Shown one piece after another: positions 1 to 10,104 of a DNA stretch of 64,000 nt. The stretch comes from Flavobacterium psychraerolatum (lineage in GTDB: Bacteria; Bacteroidota; Bacteroidia; Flavobacteriales; Flavobacteriaceae): the NCBI RefSeq assembly GCF_025960985.1, contig NZ_JAOQMX010000003.1, positions 1-64,000 of the forward strand. The letters are read 5' to 3'. Under the pieces are notes generated by a model that was given only the letters and a program-made list of their open reading frames with translations, was not told where the DNA came from and did no database searches. The translations under genes were made by a program, and so were the position numbers. How positions within the stretch are numbered: the stretch's first letter is position 1; each line of letters starts with the position of its first letter.

Positions 1-258
1 GGAGATTTAACTCCTAACAAAATTCCTAATCCATCTAATTCCATCCCCCAAAATTACATGGTTTTTTTAATTTCCACTAATTTAGGCGAAGAACCTCTTT
101 TTTTCTAGTGCAAATTTTAGAAATGAATATTCATTTTTATTATTAACTACTCTTCATTGCACAACCATTTCCAAAAGCAATTTCTTAAAACTGCTTTAAG
201 CCAATCCCAAACTAAACCTTAGCAAGTAAGATTTGCTCTTTCCAATTATCGTTTTTAG
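1..258. other. Non-coding window start
   Basis: No reading frame of useful length and no RNA gene is visible here. The stretch is A/T-rich and ends in the promoter of the tag gene. Confidence 0.5.
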
Positions 259-266
259 TATATTTG
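259..266 (+). promoter_or_regulatory. -7 promoter box of tag
   Basis: TATATTTG matches the Bacteroidota -7 consensus TAnnTTTG. It lies 18 bases before the ATG at 285, so transcription would begin near 273. A TTG at 264 in frame with tag lies inside this box and would not be transcribed, which favours the ATG at 285. No TTG at the usual 17-19 base spacing is present. Confidence 0.5.
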
Positions 267-284
267 AATACTAAATTAAAATCT

Positions 285-845
285 ATGGAAAACAAAACAA
301 GATGCAATTGGTGTTTATCTACTGACTTATACAAAGAATACCACGATCAAGAATGGGGAACTCCCGTTTACGATGATACAACATTATTTGAATTTCTCCT
401 ACTCGAAACTTTTCAAGCTGGATTGAGCTGGATAACCATTCTCAACAAAAGAGAAAACTTCCGCAAAGCCTTTGATAATTTCGATTATAAAAAAATTGCT
501 TTATACAAGGACGAAAAGATCTTAGCTTTACTACAAGATGTTGGTATCATTCGTAATAAACTAAAAGTAAATTCAGCAGTTTCCAATGCACAAGCTTTTA
601 TTAAAATTCAAGAAGAATTTGGCTCTTTTTCTAATTACATCTGGAATTTTGTAGACGGAGAACCTATTGACAACATGCCAAAAACTTTAAAAGAAGTACC
701 CGCTACAACACCTCTATCCGATGCGATAAGTAAGGACTTAAAAAAAAGAGGCTTTAAATTCGTAGGTTCTACTGTAATCTATGCGCAGATGCAAGCTACA
801 GGAATGGTCAATGATCACGTGGCTGATTGCTGGACTAGAAATTAG
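285..845 (+). CDS. tag: DNA-3-methyladenine glycosylase I
   Basis: Base-excision repair enzyme that removes 3-methyladenine from alkylated DNA in the cytoplasm. The 186-residue product has the family length. It opens with RCNWC and YHDQEWG and ends with NDHVADCW. Cys7, His20, His178 and Cys182 match the four zinc ligands of E. coli Tag. The helix-hairpin segment and the FVGSTVIYAQMQATGMVNDH region are also typical. The ATG at 285 is chosen over an in-frame TTG at 264 because the latter lies in the promoter box. The gene stands alone upstream of the thiamine operon. Confidence 0.93.
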   Translation: MENKTRCNWCLSTDLYKEYHDQEWGTPVYDDTTLFEFLLLETFQAGLSWITILNKRENFRKAFDNFDYKKIALYKDEKILALLQDVGIIRNKLKVNSAVSNAQAFIKIQEEFGSFSNYIWNFVDGEPIDNMPKTLKEVPATTPLSDAISKDLKKRGFKFVGSTVIYAQMQATGMVNDHVADCWTRN

Positions 846-917
846 TATTCAGTGCTCAATAAAAAGCTACAGTGGTAAATAAATCATAATTCATGATTTA
901 TAACTCATAATTTTTAA

Positions 918-925
918 TACATTTG
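918..925 (+). promoter_or_regulatory. -7 promoter box of the thiamine operon
   Basis: TACATTTG fits TAnnTTTG. A start about seven bases downstream, near 932, would coincide with the 5' edge of the TPP riboswitch P1 stem. No clear -33 element is seen. Confidence 0.45.
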
Positions 926-931
926 TCATTC

Positions 932-1011
932 ACTTTAGGGGTGTCTACAACATTGTAGGCTGAGAATTACCCTCTGAACCTGATCTAGTTCATACTAGCG
1001 TAGGGAAAAGT
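932..1011 (+). promoter_or_regulatory. TPP riboswitch (THI element), thiamine biosynthesis operon
   Basis: All conserved blocks of the TPP aptamer are present in order: GGGGTG, GGCTGAGA, ACCC, GAACCTGATCTAGTTCATAC, TAGCGTAGGGAA. P1 can form between ACTTT (932-936) and AAAGT (1007-1011). The aptamer lies 78 bases before thiS. Downstream, CCATTCCT (1051-1058) is complementary to AGGAATGG (1085-1092), which holds the Shine-Dalgarno site and start codon of thiS. This suggests translational control, with ligand binding repressing the operon. Confidence 0.96.
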
Positions 1012-1088
1012 ACGATGACTTCTGTGGTCCCAATTTTGGGTACCTTGTAGCCATTCCTAAAGTATAACTTATACTAAATTCAAGAGGA

Positions 1089-1295
1089 ATGGAACTAAAA
1101 ATCAACAATCAAATTAAGCAATTTACTGCAGATGCATTGAGCATTCAAGCGCTAATCGACCTTGAAATTCCACAAAAACAAAACGGCATTGCTGTAGCTA
1201 TAAACAGCAACGTCATCCCTAGATCACTGTGGGACCAACATACCCTATCCGAAACTGACGAAATTCTAATTATCTCTGCTACTCAAGGCGGATAA
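1089..1295 (+). CDS. thiS: Sulfur carrier protein ThiS
   Basis: Ubiquitin-like carrier of 68 residues ending in the obligatory Gly-Gly (ATQGG). Its C-terminus is adenylated by ThiF and converted to a thiocarboxylate, which gives sulfur to ThiG for the thiazole ring. It is the first gene after the TPP riboswitch. A GAGG Shine-Dalgarno-like stretch touches the ATG and can be masked by an upstream hairpin. A gap of 215 bases before thiC holds no gene. Confidence 0.94.
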   Translation: MELKINNQIKQFTADALSIQALIDLEIPQKQNGIAVAINSNVIPRSLWDQHTLSETDEILIISATQGG

Positions 1296-1504
1296 TTAGA
1301 CTACATACGAGCAATTCGTTACTAGTCCGCAGTTATAAACTAAAAAACACAGTCATAACAATAGCTTCCTTCGGTTGCTTTACTGCTTCTTATTTTTTTA
1401 CAACTTATACCTTTACGGTTTTTTATTCCTATTCCTAGAAGAAAATTAACAACAATATGTATCACAATAATGATGTATTTCTGTACATCTCAACCAATCA
1501 ATAG

Positions 1505-3334
<1,830 letters not shown>

Positions 3335-3359
3335 TCTGACTTAGAAATAAAAACCCAAA

Positions 3360-3959
3360 ATGATTATAATTTCCAATCCAACAGTGGTACCAAATGAAAT
3401 CACTACCATCCATGCCCTTTTTGAGGCAGGAATGGAGCTGTTTCATGTTCGAAAACCTTGCTTTTCTGAAGAGGAAATGAAAATTTTCATTACTGCAATT
3501 GGATTGGAATATTATTCTAAATTGGTTTTGCACAGTCATCATCACTTGGCGAATACCTACCCAATCAAAAGAATACATTTTACAGAACGACAACGTAATT
3601 CAACTACAGTACAACAAATTAAAAGGTATAGAGAGGAAGGGTTTTTCCTGTCTACTTCAACACATTGTATTGAAGATTTTAATGCACTGGATTCCAATTT
3701 CATCTATGCTTTTTTAAGTCCAGTTTATTCTTCCATTTCGAAAGAAAACTATTTCTCAAAAATAAATTTAATTGAAGCTATAAAAAAAAGAAACCAATTC
3801 GAAACCAAAATCATTGCACTAGGAGGAATTGAAGCCTCTAATGTTCAAAAAACATTGCAATATGGTTTTAATAACGTAGCCCTTTTGGGAGCTATTTGGA
3901 TGAGCGACCAACCTATAAAAAAATTTAAACTATGCCAACAAGCCGTCCTTTCGTATTAA
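3360..3959 (+). CDS. ThiE/TenI-family protein, possible thiazole tautomerase
   Basis: A 199-residue TIM-barrel relative of thiamine phosphate synthase. It keeps the phosphate-site ALGGIEASNV loop and a SxxH segment (STSTHC), but lacks canonical ThiE active-site signatures. LFHVRKP replaces the QxRxK strand, HSHHH stands where ThiE has ND, and LSPVYSS replaces GPxFxTxTK. A true ThiE lies two genes downstream, so this copy more likely resembles TenI, which aromatises the thiazole tautomer in Bacillus. That role is inferred. Its end overlaps thiD by 28 bases, suggesting coupled translation. Confidence 0.75.
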   Translation: MIIISNPTVVPNEITTIHALFEAGMELFHVRKPCFSEEEMKIFITAIGLEYYSKLVLHSHHHLANTYPIKRIHFTERQRNSTTVQQIKRYREEGFFLSTSTHCIEDFNALDSNFIYAFLSPVYSSISKENYFSKINLIEAIKKRNQFETKIIALGGIEASNVQKTLQYGFNNVALLGAIWMSDQPIKKFKLCQQAVLSY

Positions 3960-4687
3960 GCATAGCAGGTTTTGATCCATCAGCTGGTGCAGGAGTTTTG
4001 GCAGACATTAAAACTTTTGAACAACATCGAGTGTATGGATTTGCTATTACTACAGCCAATACTATCCAAACCGAAAATGAATTCATTTCCATTCAATGGA
4101 CTCCCATCGAATTGGTACTTCAATCCATACAAACTTTATTTTCGAACTATGAAATCAAAGCCGTAAAAATAGGTATCGTACCTTCTGTAGGATATTTAAA
4201 AAAAATTATTCTATTACTTAAACAGCTTTCTCCTTCCATTATAATTGTTTGGGATACCATCTTGAAGTCATCAACAGAGTTTGGTTTTTTGGACATCGAA
4301 AATCAAAATGAATTATTATCTGTGTTAAGTAAAATAGATCTAATCACACCCAATTATACTGAAGTAGCCCAACTAGGAATCAAAGAAAATACTATTTCGA
4401 AAACAATAGACAATCTGAACAAGTATTGTTCTGTTTTACTAAAAGGTGGGCATAACCTAGACGAAATTGGCACTGATTATTTATATACCAAAGACCTGTT
4501 TTTCAGGATCATACCCATTAATGCAGAGGTGTATGCCAAACATGGTTCTGGTTGTGTTTTATCAGCAGCCATAACGGCCAATTTAGCCACCGAAAATAAT
4601 TTATTAGTTGCCTGTAAAAAAGGTAAAAAATATATTGAAAGTTTTTTATTGTCTAACACTACTCAACTCGGATATCATTATGTTTAA
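3932..4687 (+). CDS. thiD: Hydroxymethylpyrimidine/phosphomethylpyrimidine kinase
   Basis: Ribokinase-family enzyme that phosphorylates hydroxymethylpyrimidine twice to give the pyrophosphate used by ThiE. The 251-residue product begins with LSIAGFDPSAGAGVLADIKT and has LITPNYTEV and LLKGGH segments. The KHGSGCVLSAAI anion-hole/catalytic loop is near the C-terminus (Cys after GSG, as in ThiD). It overlaps the preceding gene by 28 bases and thiE by 8 bases. Confidence 0.94.
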   Translation: MPTSRPFVLSIAGFDPSAGAGVLADIKTFEQHRVYGFAITTANTIQTENEFISIQWTPIELVLQSIQTLFSNYEIKAVKIGIVPSVGYLKKIILLLKQLSPSIIIVWDTILKSSTEFGFLDIENQNELLSVLSKIDLITPNYTEVAQLGIKENTISKTIDNLNKYCSVLLKGGHNLDEIGTDYLYTKDLFFRIIPINAEVYAKHGSGCVLSAAITANLATENNLLVACKKGKKYIESFLLSNTTQLGYHYV

Positions 4688-5321
4688 TCGTTTACAATAC
4701 ATCTCTCAGGGAAGTACAATCGAAGAACAATTGTACAACATTCATCAAGCATTGGACCATGGTTGTGATTGGATTCAGATGCGGTTCAAAATTCCAGAAA
4801 AACAAAATGATCGTTTAAAATTGGCGGAAGCTGTAAAAATCTTATGCGACGAATATTTGGCTACTTTCATCATCAACGACGATGTTAATCTTGCCCATGA
4901 AATTAATGCCGACGGAGTACATCTAGGATTAACAGACAGCAGCATTGTGGAAGCACGAACTATTTTGGGAGCTCTTAAAATCATTGGTGGAACTGCAAAT
5001 ACATTCGAAGATATTTCCTCACACGTATCCAACGGTTGTGATTACATAGGCTTGGGACCTTTCCGATACACCAAAACAAAAGAGAAACTAAGTCCGATTT
5101 TGGGACTAGAAGGATACCAAATCATTCAAAATAAATTACAAAAAGAGGGAATAAAAATACCCGTTTATGCAATTGGCGGAATCAAATTGGATGATGTAGA
5201 GGGGATTATAGGAATAGGAATTCATGGTATTGCAGTTTCTGGATTGATTACAGAAAGTGAATCGAAAACAAAATTAATCACACAACTAAACGAAAAATTA
5301 TATGGACACATCCTTATTTAA
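4680..5321 (+). CDS. thiE: Thiamine phosphate synthase
   Basis: Joins hydroxymethylpyrimidine pyrophosphate with thiazole phosphate. Canonical motifs are present in order: [43 protein letters not shown] and HGIAVSG. The ATG at 4680 gives 213 residues. A longer in-frame form would begin deep within thiD and adds sequence unlike the family. The gene overlaps thiD by 8 bases and thiG by 20 bases, so translation is probably coupled. Confidence 0.94.
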   Translation: MFNRLQYISQGSTIEEQLYNIHQALDHGCDWIQMRFKIPEKQNDRLKLAEAVKILCDEYLATFIINDDVNLAHEINADGVHLGLTDSSIVEARTILGALKIIGGTANTFEDISSHVSNGCDYIGLGPFRYTKTKEKLSPILGLEGYQIIQNKLQKEGIKIPVYAIGGIKLDDVEGIIGIGIHGIAVSGLITESESKTKLITQLNEKLYGHILI

Positions 5322-6078
5322 GATTGGAGATAAAGAATTGCTATCACGCTTGTTTCTCGGCACTGGAAAATTTGGTTCGAACAGTCAGATGGAAGAGGCG
5401 ATCTTGGCCTCTGGCTCCGAATTGGTGACTGTGGCCTTAAAACGGATAGATTTAGAAACCGATACTGATGCAATATTATCGCATTTAAAACATCCTAGAA
5501 TCAATTTATTACCCAACACCTCAGGCGCTCGAACTGCCAAAGAAGCGATTTTTGCTGCACAACTAGCCAGAGAAGCACTAGAAACAAATTGGTTGAAACT
5601 TGAAATTCATCCCGATCCAAAATATTTGATGCCTGATGCTATTGAAACTTTACGTGCAACGGAAGAATTGGCAAAACTGGGTTTTATTGTGCTCCCGTAT
5701 ATACACGCAGATCCAGTCTTGTGTAAGCGCTTGGAAGATGCAGGAACGGCAGCAGTAATGCCCTTGGGCTCCCCGATTGGAACCAATAAAGGATTAAAAA
5801 CAATTGATTTTCTCGAAATCATTATCGAACAATCAAAGGTTCCTGTCATTATTGATGCTGGAATTGGAGCACCATCTGATGCTGCAAAAGCAATGGAATT
5901 GGGTGCCGATGCCGTCTTGGTCAACACAGCCATTGCAGTAGCCGGAAATCCAAAATTAATGGCTGAAGCTTTTAAAGAAGCGGTTATTGCAGGTAGAAAA
6001 GCTTTTGAAGCCAAGCTAGGACAGCAATATAAACATGCGGTGGCGTCTAGCCCGTTGACGGCATTTTTATATGAATGA
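5302..6078 (+). CDS. thiG: Thiazole synthase ThiG
   Basis: Condenses deoxyxylulose 5-phosphate, dehydroglycine and the ThiS thiocarboxylate into the thiazole phosphate. The 258-residue TIM barrel shows [65 protein letters not shown] and VLVNTAIA, all typical of ThiG. It overlaps thiE and is followed by a large palindrome before thiH. Confidence 0.97.
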   Translation: MDTSLFKIGDKELLSRLFLGTGKFGSNSQMEEAILASGSELVTVALKRIDLETDTDAILSHLKHPRINLLPNTSGARTAKEAIFAAQLAREALETNWLKLEIHPDPKYLMPDAIETLRATEELAKLGFIVLPYIHADPVLCKRLEDAGTAAVMPLGSPIGTNKGLKTIDFLEIIIEQSKVPVIIDAGIGAPSDAAKAMELGADAVLVNTAIAVAGNPKLMAEAFKEAVIAGRKAFEAKLGQQYKHAVASSPLTAFLYE

Positions 6079-6096
6079 TTTTGACGCTCTTTACCT

Positions 6097-6137
6097 TTTT
6101 AACCCTATCAGGGTTTAAAACCCTGATAGGGTTAAAA
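6097..6137. repeat. Perfect 20-bp inverted repeat between thiG and thiH
   Basis: Arms 6097-6116 and 6118-6137 are exact reverse complements around one central A. Each arm contains AACCCTATCAGGGTT, itself a nearly perfect inverted repeat. The element ends 16 bases before the thiH ATG, so an RNA hairpin would sit in the operon leader of thiH. It lacks a clear T-tract and may be an mRNA processing or stability element, or a mobile palindrome. Confidence 0.85.
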
Positions 6138-6153
6138 TAAAATAAAAATTAAA

Positions 6154-7266
6154 ATGACAACATTTAAATCTGTTTTTGAACAATACAGTTGGGACGATAT
6201 CCAATCCAAGATATATGCTAGTACTTCCAAGCAAGTCGAGCAAGCTCTTTCTAAAACAAAACGCAACTTGGATGATTTTCTGGCGTTGATTTCGCCAGCA
6301 GCTCAGCCCTATTTGGAGCAAATGGCACAAGAGTGTCATGAGTTGACCAAAAAACGCTTTGGAAAAACGATCCAAATGTATGCTCCTTTATACCTTAGTA
6401 ACGAGTGCCAAAACATTTGTACCTATTGCGGTTTTAGTTTGGACAATAAAATCAAGCGCAAGACTTTGATGGATTCGGAAATAAAACAAGAGGTTGAAGC
6501 TTTGAAAAATATGGGATTTGATCACGTTTTATTGGTTGCGGGAGAAGCCAATTACACCGTGAACATCAATTATTTCGTGAATGCAATTGACGTTATAAAA
6601 AATGATTTTTCAACTATTTCGGTAGAAGTCCAACCGCTCTCACAAGACGAATACGAGCGCTTGCATGAGGCGGGTGTATATTCTGTTTTGGTGTATCAAG
6701 AGACTTATCATCAAGAAGTATATAAAAAATACCATACGAAGGGAAAAAAATCCAATTTTGATTTCCGTTTAGACACTCCTGATCGAATAGGAAAAGCAGG
6801 CATCCACAAAATAGGATTGGGGGTTTTATTGGGATTGGAAGACTGGCGTACCGATAGTTTTTTTAATGCGCTGCATTTGGACTATTTACAAAAAACGTAT
6901 TGGAGGACAAAATATTCCGTTTCGTTTCCACGATTGCGACCTGCAGAAGGAACTGTTCCACCTAACTTTATTATGGATGATAAGGATTTGACGCAATTAA
7001 TTTGCGCCTACCGATTATGGAATGAAGATCTAGAAATCTCGATTTCGACACGTGAGAATGAGAAATTTCGAAACAACATCATTCCGATCGGAACTACGAG
7101 CATGAGCGCTGGCTCGAAAACCAATCCAGGCGGTTATGTGGTAGATCCACAATCTTTGGAACAATTTGAAATTAGCGACGAACGCTCTGTAGCCGAAATT
7201 GCTTCAATGATTACAGAACGAGGCTATGAACCGGTTTGGAAGGATTGGGACAGGAGCTACATTTAA
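6154..7266 (+). CDS. thiH: 2-iminoacetate synthase ThiH (radical SAM)
   Basis: Cleaves tyrosine to supply dehydroglycine for ThiG in the anaerobic-type thiazole pathway. The 370-residue product has the radical-SAM CX3CX2C motif CQNICTYC at Cys85, Cys89 and Cys92, and family blocks VAGEANYTV, SVEVQPLSQDEY, VYQETYHQEVY, GLGVLLGLEDWR and STRENEKFRNN. Its presence instead of a ThiO glycine oxidase defines the route. It belongs to the riboswitch operon. Confidence 0.96.
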   Translation: MTTFKSVFEQYSWDDIQSKIYASTSKQVEQALSKTKRNLDDFLALISPAAQPYLEQMAQECHELTKKRFGKTIQMYAPLYLSNECQNICTYCGFSLDNKIKRKTLMDSEIKQEVEALKNMGFDHVLLVAGEANYTVNINYFVNAIDVIKNDFSTISVEVQPLSQDEYERLHEAGVYSVLVYQETYHQEVYKKYHTKGKKSNFDFRLDTPDRIGKAGIHKIGLGVLLGLEDWRTDSFFNALHLDYLQKTYWRTKYSVSFPRLRPAEGTVPPNFIMDDKDLTQLICAYRLWNEDLEISISTRENEKFRNNIIPIGTTSMSAGSKTNPGGYVVDPQSLEQFEISDERSVAEIASMITERGYEPVWKDWDRSYI

Positions 7267-7320
7267 TTTTTGATTGTAGATTTTCTAACCGTTTACTCAT
7301 CGACATTATATAGAAAATAA

Positions 7321-7335
7321 CTTCGACAAACTCAG
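7321..7335 (+). repeat. Copy of dispersed CTTCGACAAGCTCAG motif
   Basis: CTTCGACAAACTCAG differs by one base from the motif at 29240-29254. The same word recurs in intergenic DNA of many Bacteroidota. Here it lies between thiH and the ThiF-like gene. Confidence 0.5.
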
Positions 7336-7392
7336 TATGACAGAAATCACAATTAAAAACAGTTAATTACCAATTTACACGAACTATTCAAA

Positions 7393-8103
7393 ATGAGCAT
7401 AATACAAGATTTTTTACGATACAACCGACAGGTTATTTTACCTGAAATTGGCGACGAAGGACAAGAAAAACTAAAAAAAGCCAAAGTACTTGTGATTGGT
7501 GCTGGTGGTTTGGGCTGTCCTATTTTGCAATATATAGCTACAGCTGGAGTTGGAACGATTGGGATCGTAGATTTTGATACGATCGAAATTCATAATCTGC
7601 ACCGTCAAATTCTTTATACCGAAGAACAATTGGGTTTACCTAAAGCCACTACCGCAAAGGCTAGCGTTGAAAAACTAAATCCATTGATTGCTGTTCTGGC
7701 TTTTGAGGAAAAACTAACTTTCGAAAATGCTTCACATATCATTAGCCAATTTGATTTTGTGGTTGATGGTTCTGATAATTTCACTACCCGTTACTTGGTA
7801 AACGATACTTGTGTCGCATTAGGAAAAACGTTAGTCTATGGAAGTATCCTTGGTTTCGAAGGGCAAATTGCAGTTTTCAACTATCAAGGGAGTAAAAATT
7901 TACGTGATCTATTTCCAGAACCACCGAATCCAAAGGATATTCCTAATTGTAGTGTTAATGGTGTACTGGGCACTTTACCAGGAATGATTGGCACCATGAT
8001 GGCGCACGAAACCTTAAAATTGATTATTGGATTGCCAACATTGAGAAATGAACTGATTTTGTATAAAACGTTGGAATGGGGTTTTGTGAAACTGAATTTT
8101 TAA
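7393..8103 (+). CDS. thiF: ThiS adenylyltransferase (ThiF/MoeB/HesA family)
   Basis: E1-like enzyme expected to adenylate the ThiS C-terminus. The 236-residue product has the nucleotide loop GAGGLGCPILQY, DFDTIEIHNLHRQ with the Arg finger region, DGSDNFTTRYLVND and PNCSVNGVLGTLPG. That Cys aligns with the ThiF/MoeB cysteine before the crossover helix. The two CxxC zinc pairs usual in ThiF and MoeB are absent: NLRDLF stands at the first pair and the protein ends before the second. It closes the thiamine operon, 126 bases after thiH. MoeB activity cannot be excluded, but context favours ThiF. Confidence 0.85.
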   Translation: MSIIQDFLRYNRQVILPEIGDEGQEKLKKAKVLVIGAGGLGCPILQYIATAGVGTIGIVDFDTIEIHNLHRQILYTEEQLGLPKATTAKASVEKLNPLIAVLAFEEKLTFENASHIISQFDFVVDGSDNFTTRYLVNDTCVALGKTLVYGSILGFEGQIAVFNYQGSKNLRDLFPEPPNPKDIPNCSVNGVLGTLPGMIGTMMAHETLKLIIGLPTLRNELILYKTLEWGFVKLNF

Positions 8104-8165
8104 TTTTTGTTATAAAGTAGCAACACAATTTGGCTAATTTACAATTCCAGTAGCCACAATGCTTT

Positions 8166-8225
8166 GTCTCGCTGAAAGCATCTCAAAAAAGGTGCTCGTC
8201 TATCGTGAGATGTTTTCAGCGAGAC
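8166..8225. repeat. Hairpin repeat, copy 1 of 3
   Basis: 20-base arms 8166-8185 and 8206-8225 are complementary with one G-T position, around a loop containing GGTGCTCGTCTATCG. It is followed by AACTAGATGATTTTGG. The same architecture recurs at 8358 and 8520. Confidence 0.9.
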
Positions 8226-8357
8226 CAACTAGATGATTTTGGCATTAATAATCAGCGTACTATTTACTATTGTTACAATTCTACTATTATTATCATTACT
8301 CTTGTGCGAGGTTCTAGCTCATGCTCACAATCTAATTTACTATAACTACAACGTTTT

Positions 8358-8417
8358 GTATTGCTACACGCGTCTCAGCAATGGTGCTCGTCTATCGTGA
8401 GCCGCTTTCAGCGTGAC
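8358..8417. repeat. Hairpin repeat, copy 2 of 3
   Basis: Same 60-base layout as copy 1, with the loop GGTGCTCGTCTATCG preserved. The left arm (8358-8377) is diverged from the right arm (8398-8417), so the hairpin is imperfect. AACTAGGTGGTTATGG follows. Confidence 0.85.
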
Positions 8418-8519
8418 AAACTAGGTGGTTATGGTATGGTTAATTATAATTTATTTGCTGTTTGCAATATCAAAATCTACTCGTCCTCACAACCTACATT
8501 ACTGTAACCTCAACGTTTT

Positions 8520-8579
8520 GTCTCGCTGAAAGCGTCTCAACAAAGGTGCTCCACTTACGTGAGACGTTTTCAACGTGAC
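8520..8579. repeat. Hairpin repeat, copy 3 of 3
   Basis: Arms 8520-8539 and 8560-8579 with a diverged loop, followed by AACTAGGTGGTTATGG as in copy 2. Spacing of the three starts is 192 and 162 bases. Sequence between copies is also loosely related, so the stretch is a degenerate tandem array. No reading frame spans it. Confidence 0.88.
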
Positions 8580-8655
8580 AAACTAGGTGGTTATGGTCGA
8601 GAAGTTCACATTAGCGTTTATGAGTAATTAAGTTCCTCCAACTGAGGAATAACTT

Positions 8656-9016
8656 TTAAAAATTACATTTAGAATTTTTATGTTTCCATATTATTGTTCT
8701 GTTCGTTAAGTCATCCTCTAAGTCATTTGTATAACCTAAATTTTCACCGTTACAGTCGCGTACATCTGATGCATAATTAATAGCTGGATTACAATTACCA
8801 TAGTAAAACACTGATTTTCCTTTATGAATAGCCATAATATGAATATTCATCTTCTTTAACGTCATTGATTGCTTCCCTCAGCCAAGTTAATTCTTCAGCA
8901 GGATTTGATACATTACATTCCTTAGATATTTCTTCGCTATCGTCCTTCTCACAGGATATAATAGCAATAGGTAAGATAATTGCCAGCAAACGTAAATAAT
9001 ATTGAATTTTTCTCAT
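8656..9016 (-). pseudogene. Frameshifted small lipoprotein
   Basis: The first frame (9016 down to 8822) encodes a lipoprotein signal ending AIISC and continues to WLREAINDVKEDEYSYYGYS before a stop. The second frame (about 8850 down to 8656) continues with HKGKSVFYYGNCNPAINYAS and DCNGENLGYT. Joined by a one-base shift near 8825-8850 they make one protein of about 120 residues of a type common in Flavobacteriia (C, NP..L.WL, then a tyrosine/cysteine-rich C-terminal half). This is either a decayed gene or a single-base sequence error. Function is unknown. Confidence 0.7.
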
Positions 9017-9211
9017 TTTATTTATTTTATGTAGATTAACAACTATTAGATGGTAAAAGATTATTTTGGTTGCGTGCTGCTAGCTCATATATTAGACAAA
9101 TCTTCACATGGCCTCCCAATAACTGTCGTTAATTAAAAGATTTTCTTTGCTTTTATTTCTTTTCCAAATATATTAAAATATTCCTACAAATAAAAAATGA
9201 ATTCAGGATTT

Positions 9212-9362
9212 GCTGCCCCAGATGGTAGTGGAAAGCCCGGACTGAGAAAACCTATTTTTTCTTGGCATAAAAGAGCGACCGGCAGGAAGCTCCTTTTATG
9301 ACTATAGAAAAAAAGGTTTTTGAAGGAGGACTTGCAACGAACAGCTGGATTGGGCTCTAAAA
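9212..9362 (+). repeat. Dispersed intergenic element, copy a
   Basis: Conserved outer words (GCCCCAGATGGTAG, GGAAAGCCCGGA, GAGGACTTGCAACGAACAGC, TGGGCTCTAAA) enclose a variable inverted repeat. The core pairs AAAACCTATTTTTTCT with a matching AGAAAAAAAGGTTTT segment, and CATAAAAG with CTTTTATG. Closest relative in the window is the copy at 51800. No gene is found in 9017-9440. Confidence 0.7.
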
Positions 9363-9440
9363 AAGATATTAATTAGCACAAATTAATCTCTTAAAAGCAC
9401 TTTCATGAATTTGAATTTTAAAACTTAAGATGATTAAAAC

Positions 9441-10082
9441 CTAAACTTCTTTTTTTATGATTTTCATGAATTCATTTCGTTCTATTTCGCGGCAGCCTAA
9501 ACTTTCGAGGTGTGGGTTGTAAACTTGGCAATCTAGTAGTTGGTATTTGCTGCTTTTTAGGTGATTGACTAAACTAATAAAAGCGACTTTGGATGCATTG
9601 GACACTTTGGAAAACATACTTTCGCCACAAAAAACGTGTCCCATGTCTACGCCATACAAACCGCCTACTAACTGATCGTTTTGCCAAACTTCAATAGATT
9701 GTGCAGTTCCAAGTACATGAAGGTCACAGTATGCCTCTATCATGTCGTTGGTGATCCAGGTTCCGTTTTGGCCGTCGCGTTTTATTTTTTGACAATTGGA
9801 GATAACACTTCTAAAATCCTGATTGAAGGTTACTTTGAATTCTTGACGGTTTAGAATGTTCCGCATACTTTTGGTTATTCGTAGTTCGTCAAGAAACAAA
9901 ACCATACGTGGATTGGGCGACCACCAAATGATGGGATCACCTTGCTCGAACCACGGAAATATGCCGCTTTGATAAGCCAATTGTAAGCGCTCGGTAGACA
10001 AATCGCCACCGATAGCTACAATTCCGTCTCGATTTGCAGTATTTACATTTGGAAATTTTAAAGCTTGTGTTAAGTGAACCAT
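9441..10082 (-). CDS. aat: Leucyl/phenylalanyl-tRNA--protein transferase
   Basis: Transfers Leu or Phe from tRNA to N-terminal Arg/Lys of proteins, marking them for the N-end rule. The 213-residue product shows the family blocks GLLA-like GIVAIGGDLS, YQSGIFPWFEQGDPIIWWSP, PRMVLF, GTWI, GLYGVDMGHVFCGESMFS and LLDCQ. Glutaminase lies 22 bases upstream on the same strand and the two may be co-transcribed. Confidence 0.95.
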   Translation of the reverse strand: MVHLTQALKFPNVNTANRDGIVAIGGDLSTERLQLAYQSGIFPWFEQGDPIIWWSPNPRMVLFLDELRITKSMRNILNRQEFKVTFNQDFRSVISNCQKIKRDGQNGTWITNDMIEAYCDLHVLGTAQSIEVWQNDQLVGGLYGVDMGHVFCGESMFSKVSNASKVAFISLVNHLKSSKYQLLDCQVYNPHLESLGCREIERNEFMKIIKKEV

Positions 10083-10104
10083 GAAGGAAAGAAAATAATA
10101 TTTT

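Noticed and set aside
5607..6014. 135-codon frame antisense to thiG
   Set aside because: Shadow of thiG; composition follows the codon bias of the sense strand.
8166..8579. CRISPR array
   Set aside because: Repeats are long, diverged and spaced 162-192 bases, spacers are themselves related, and no cas gene is present.
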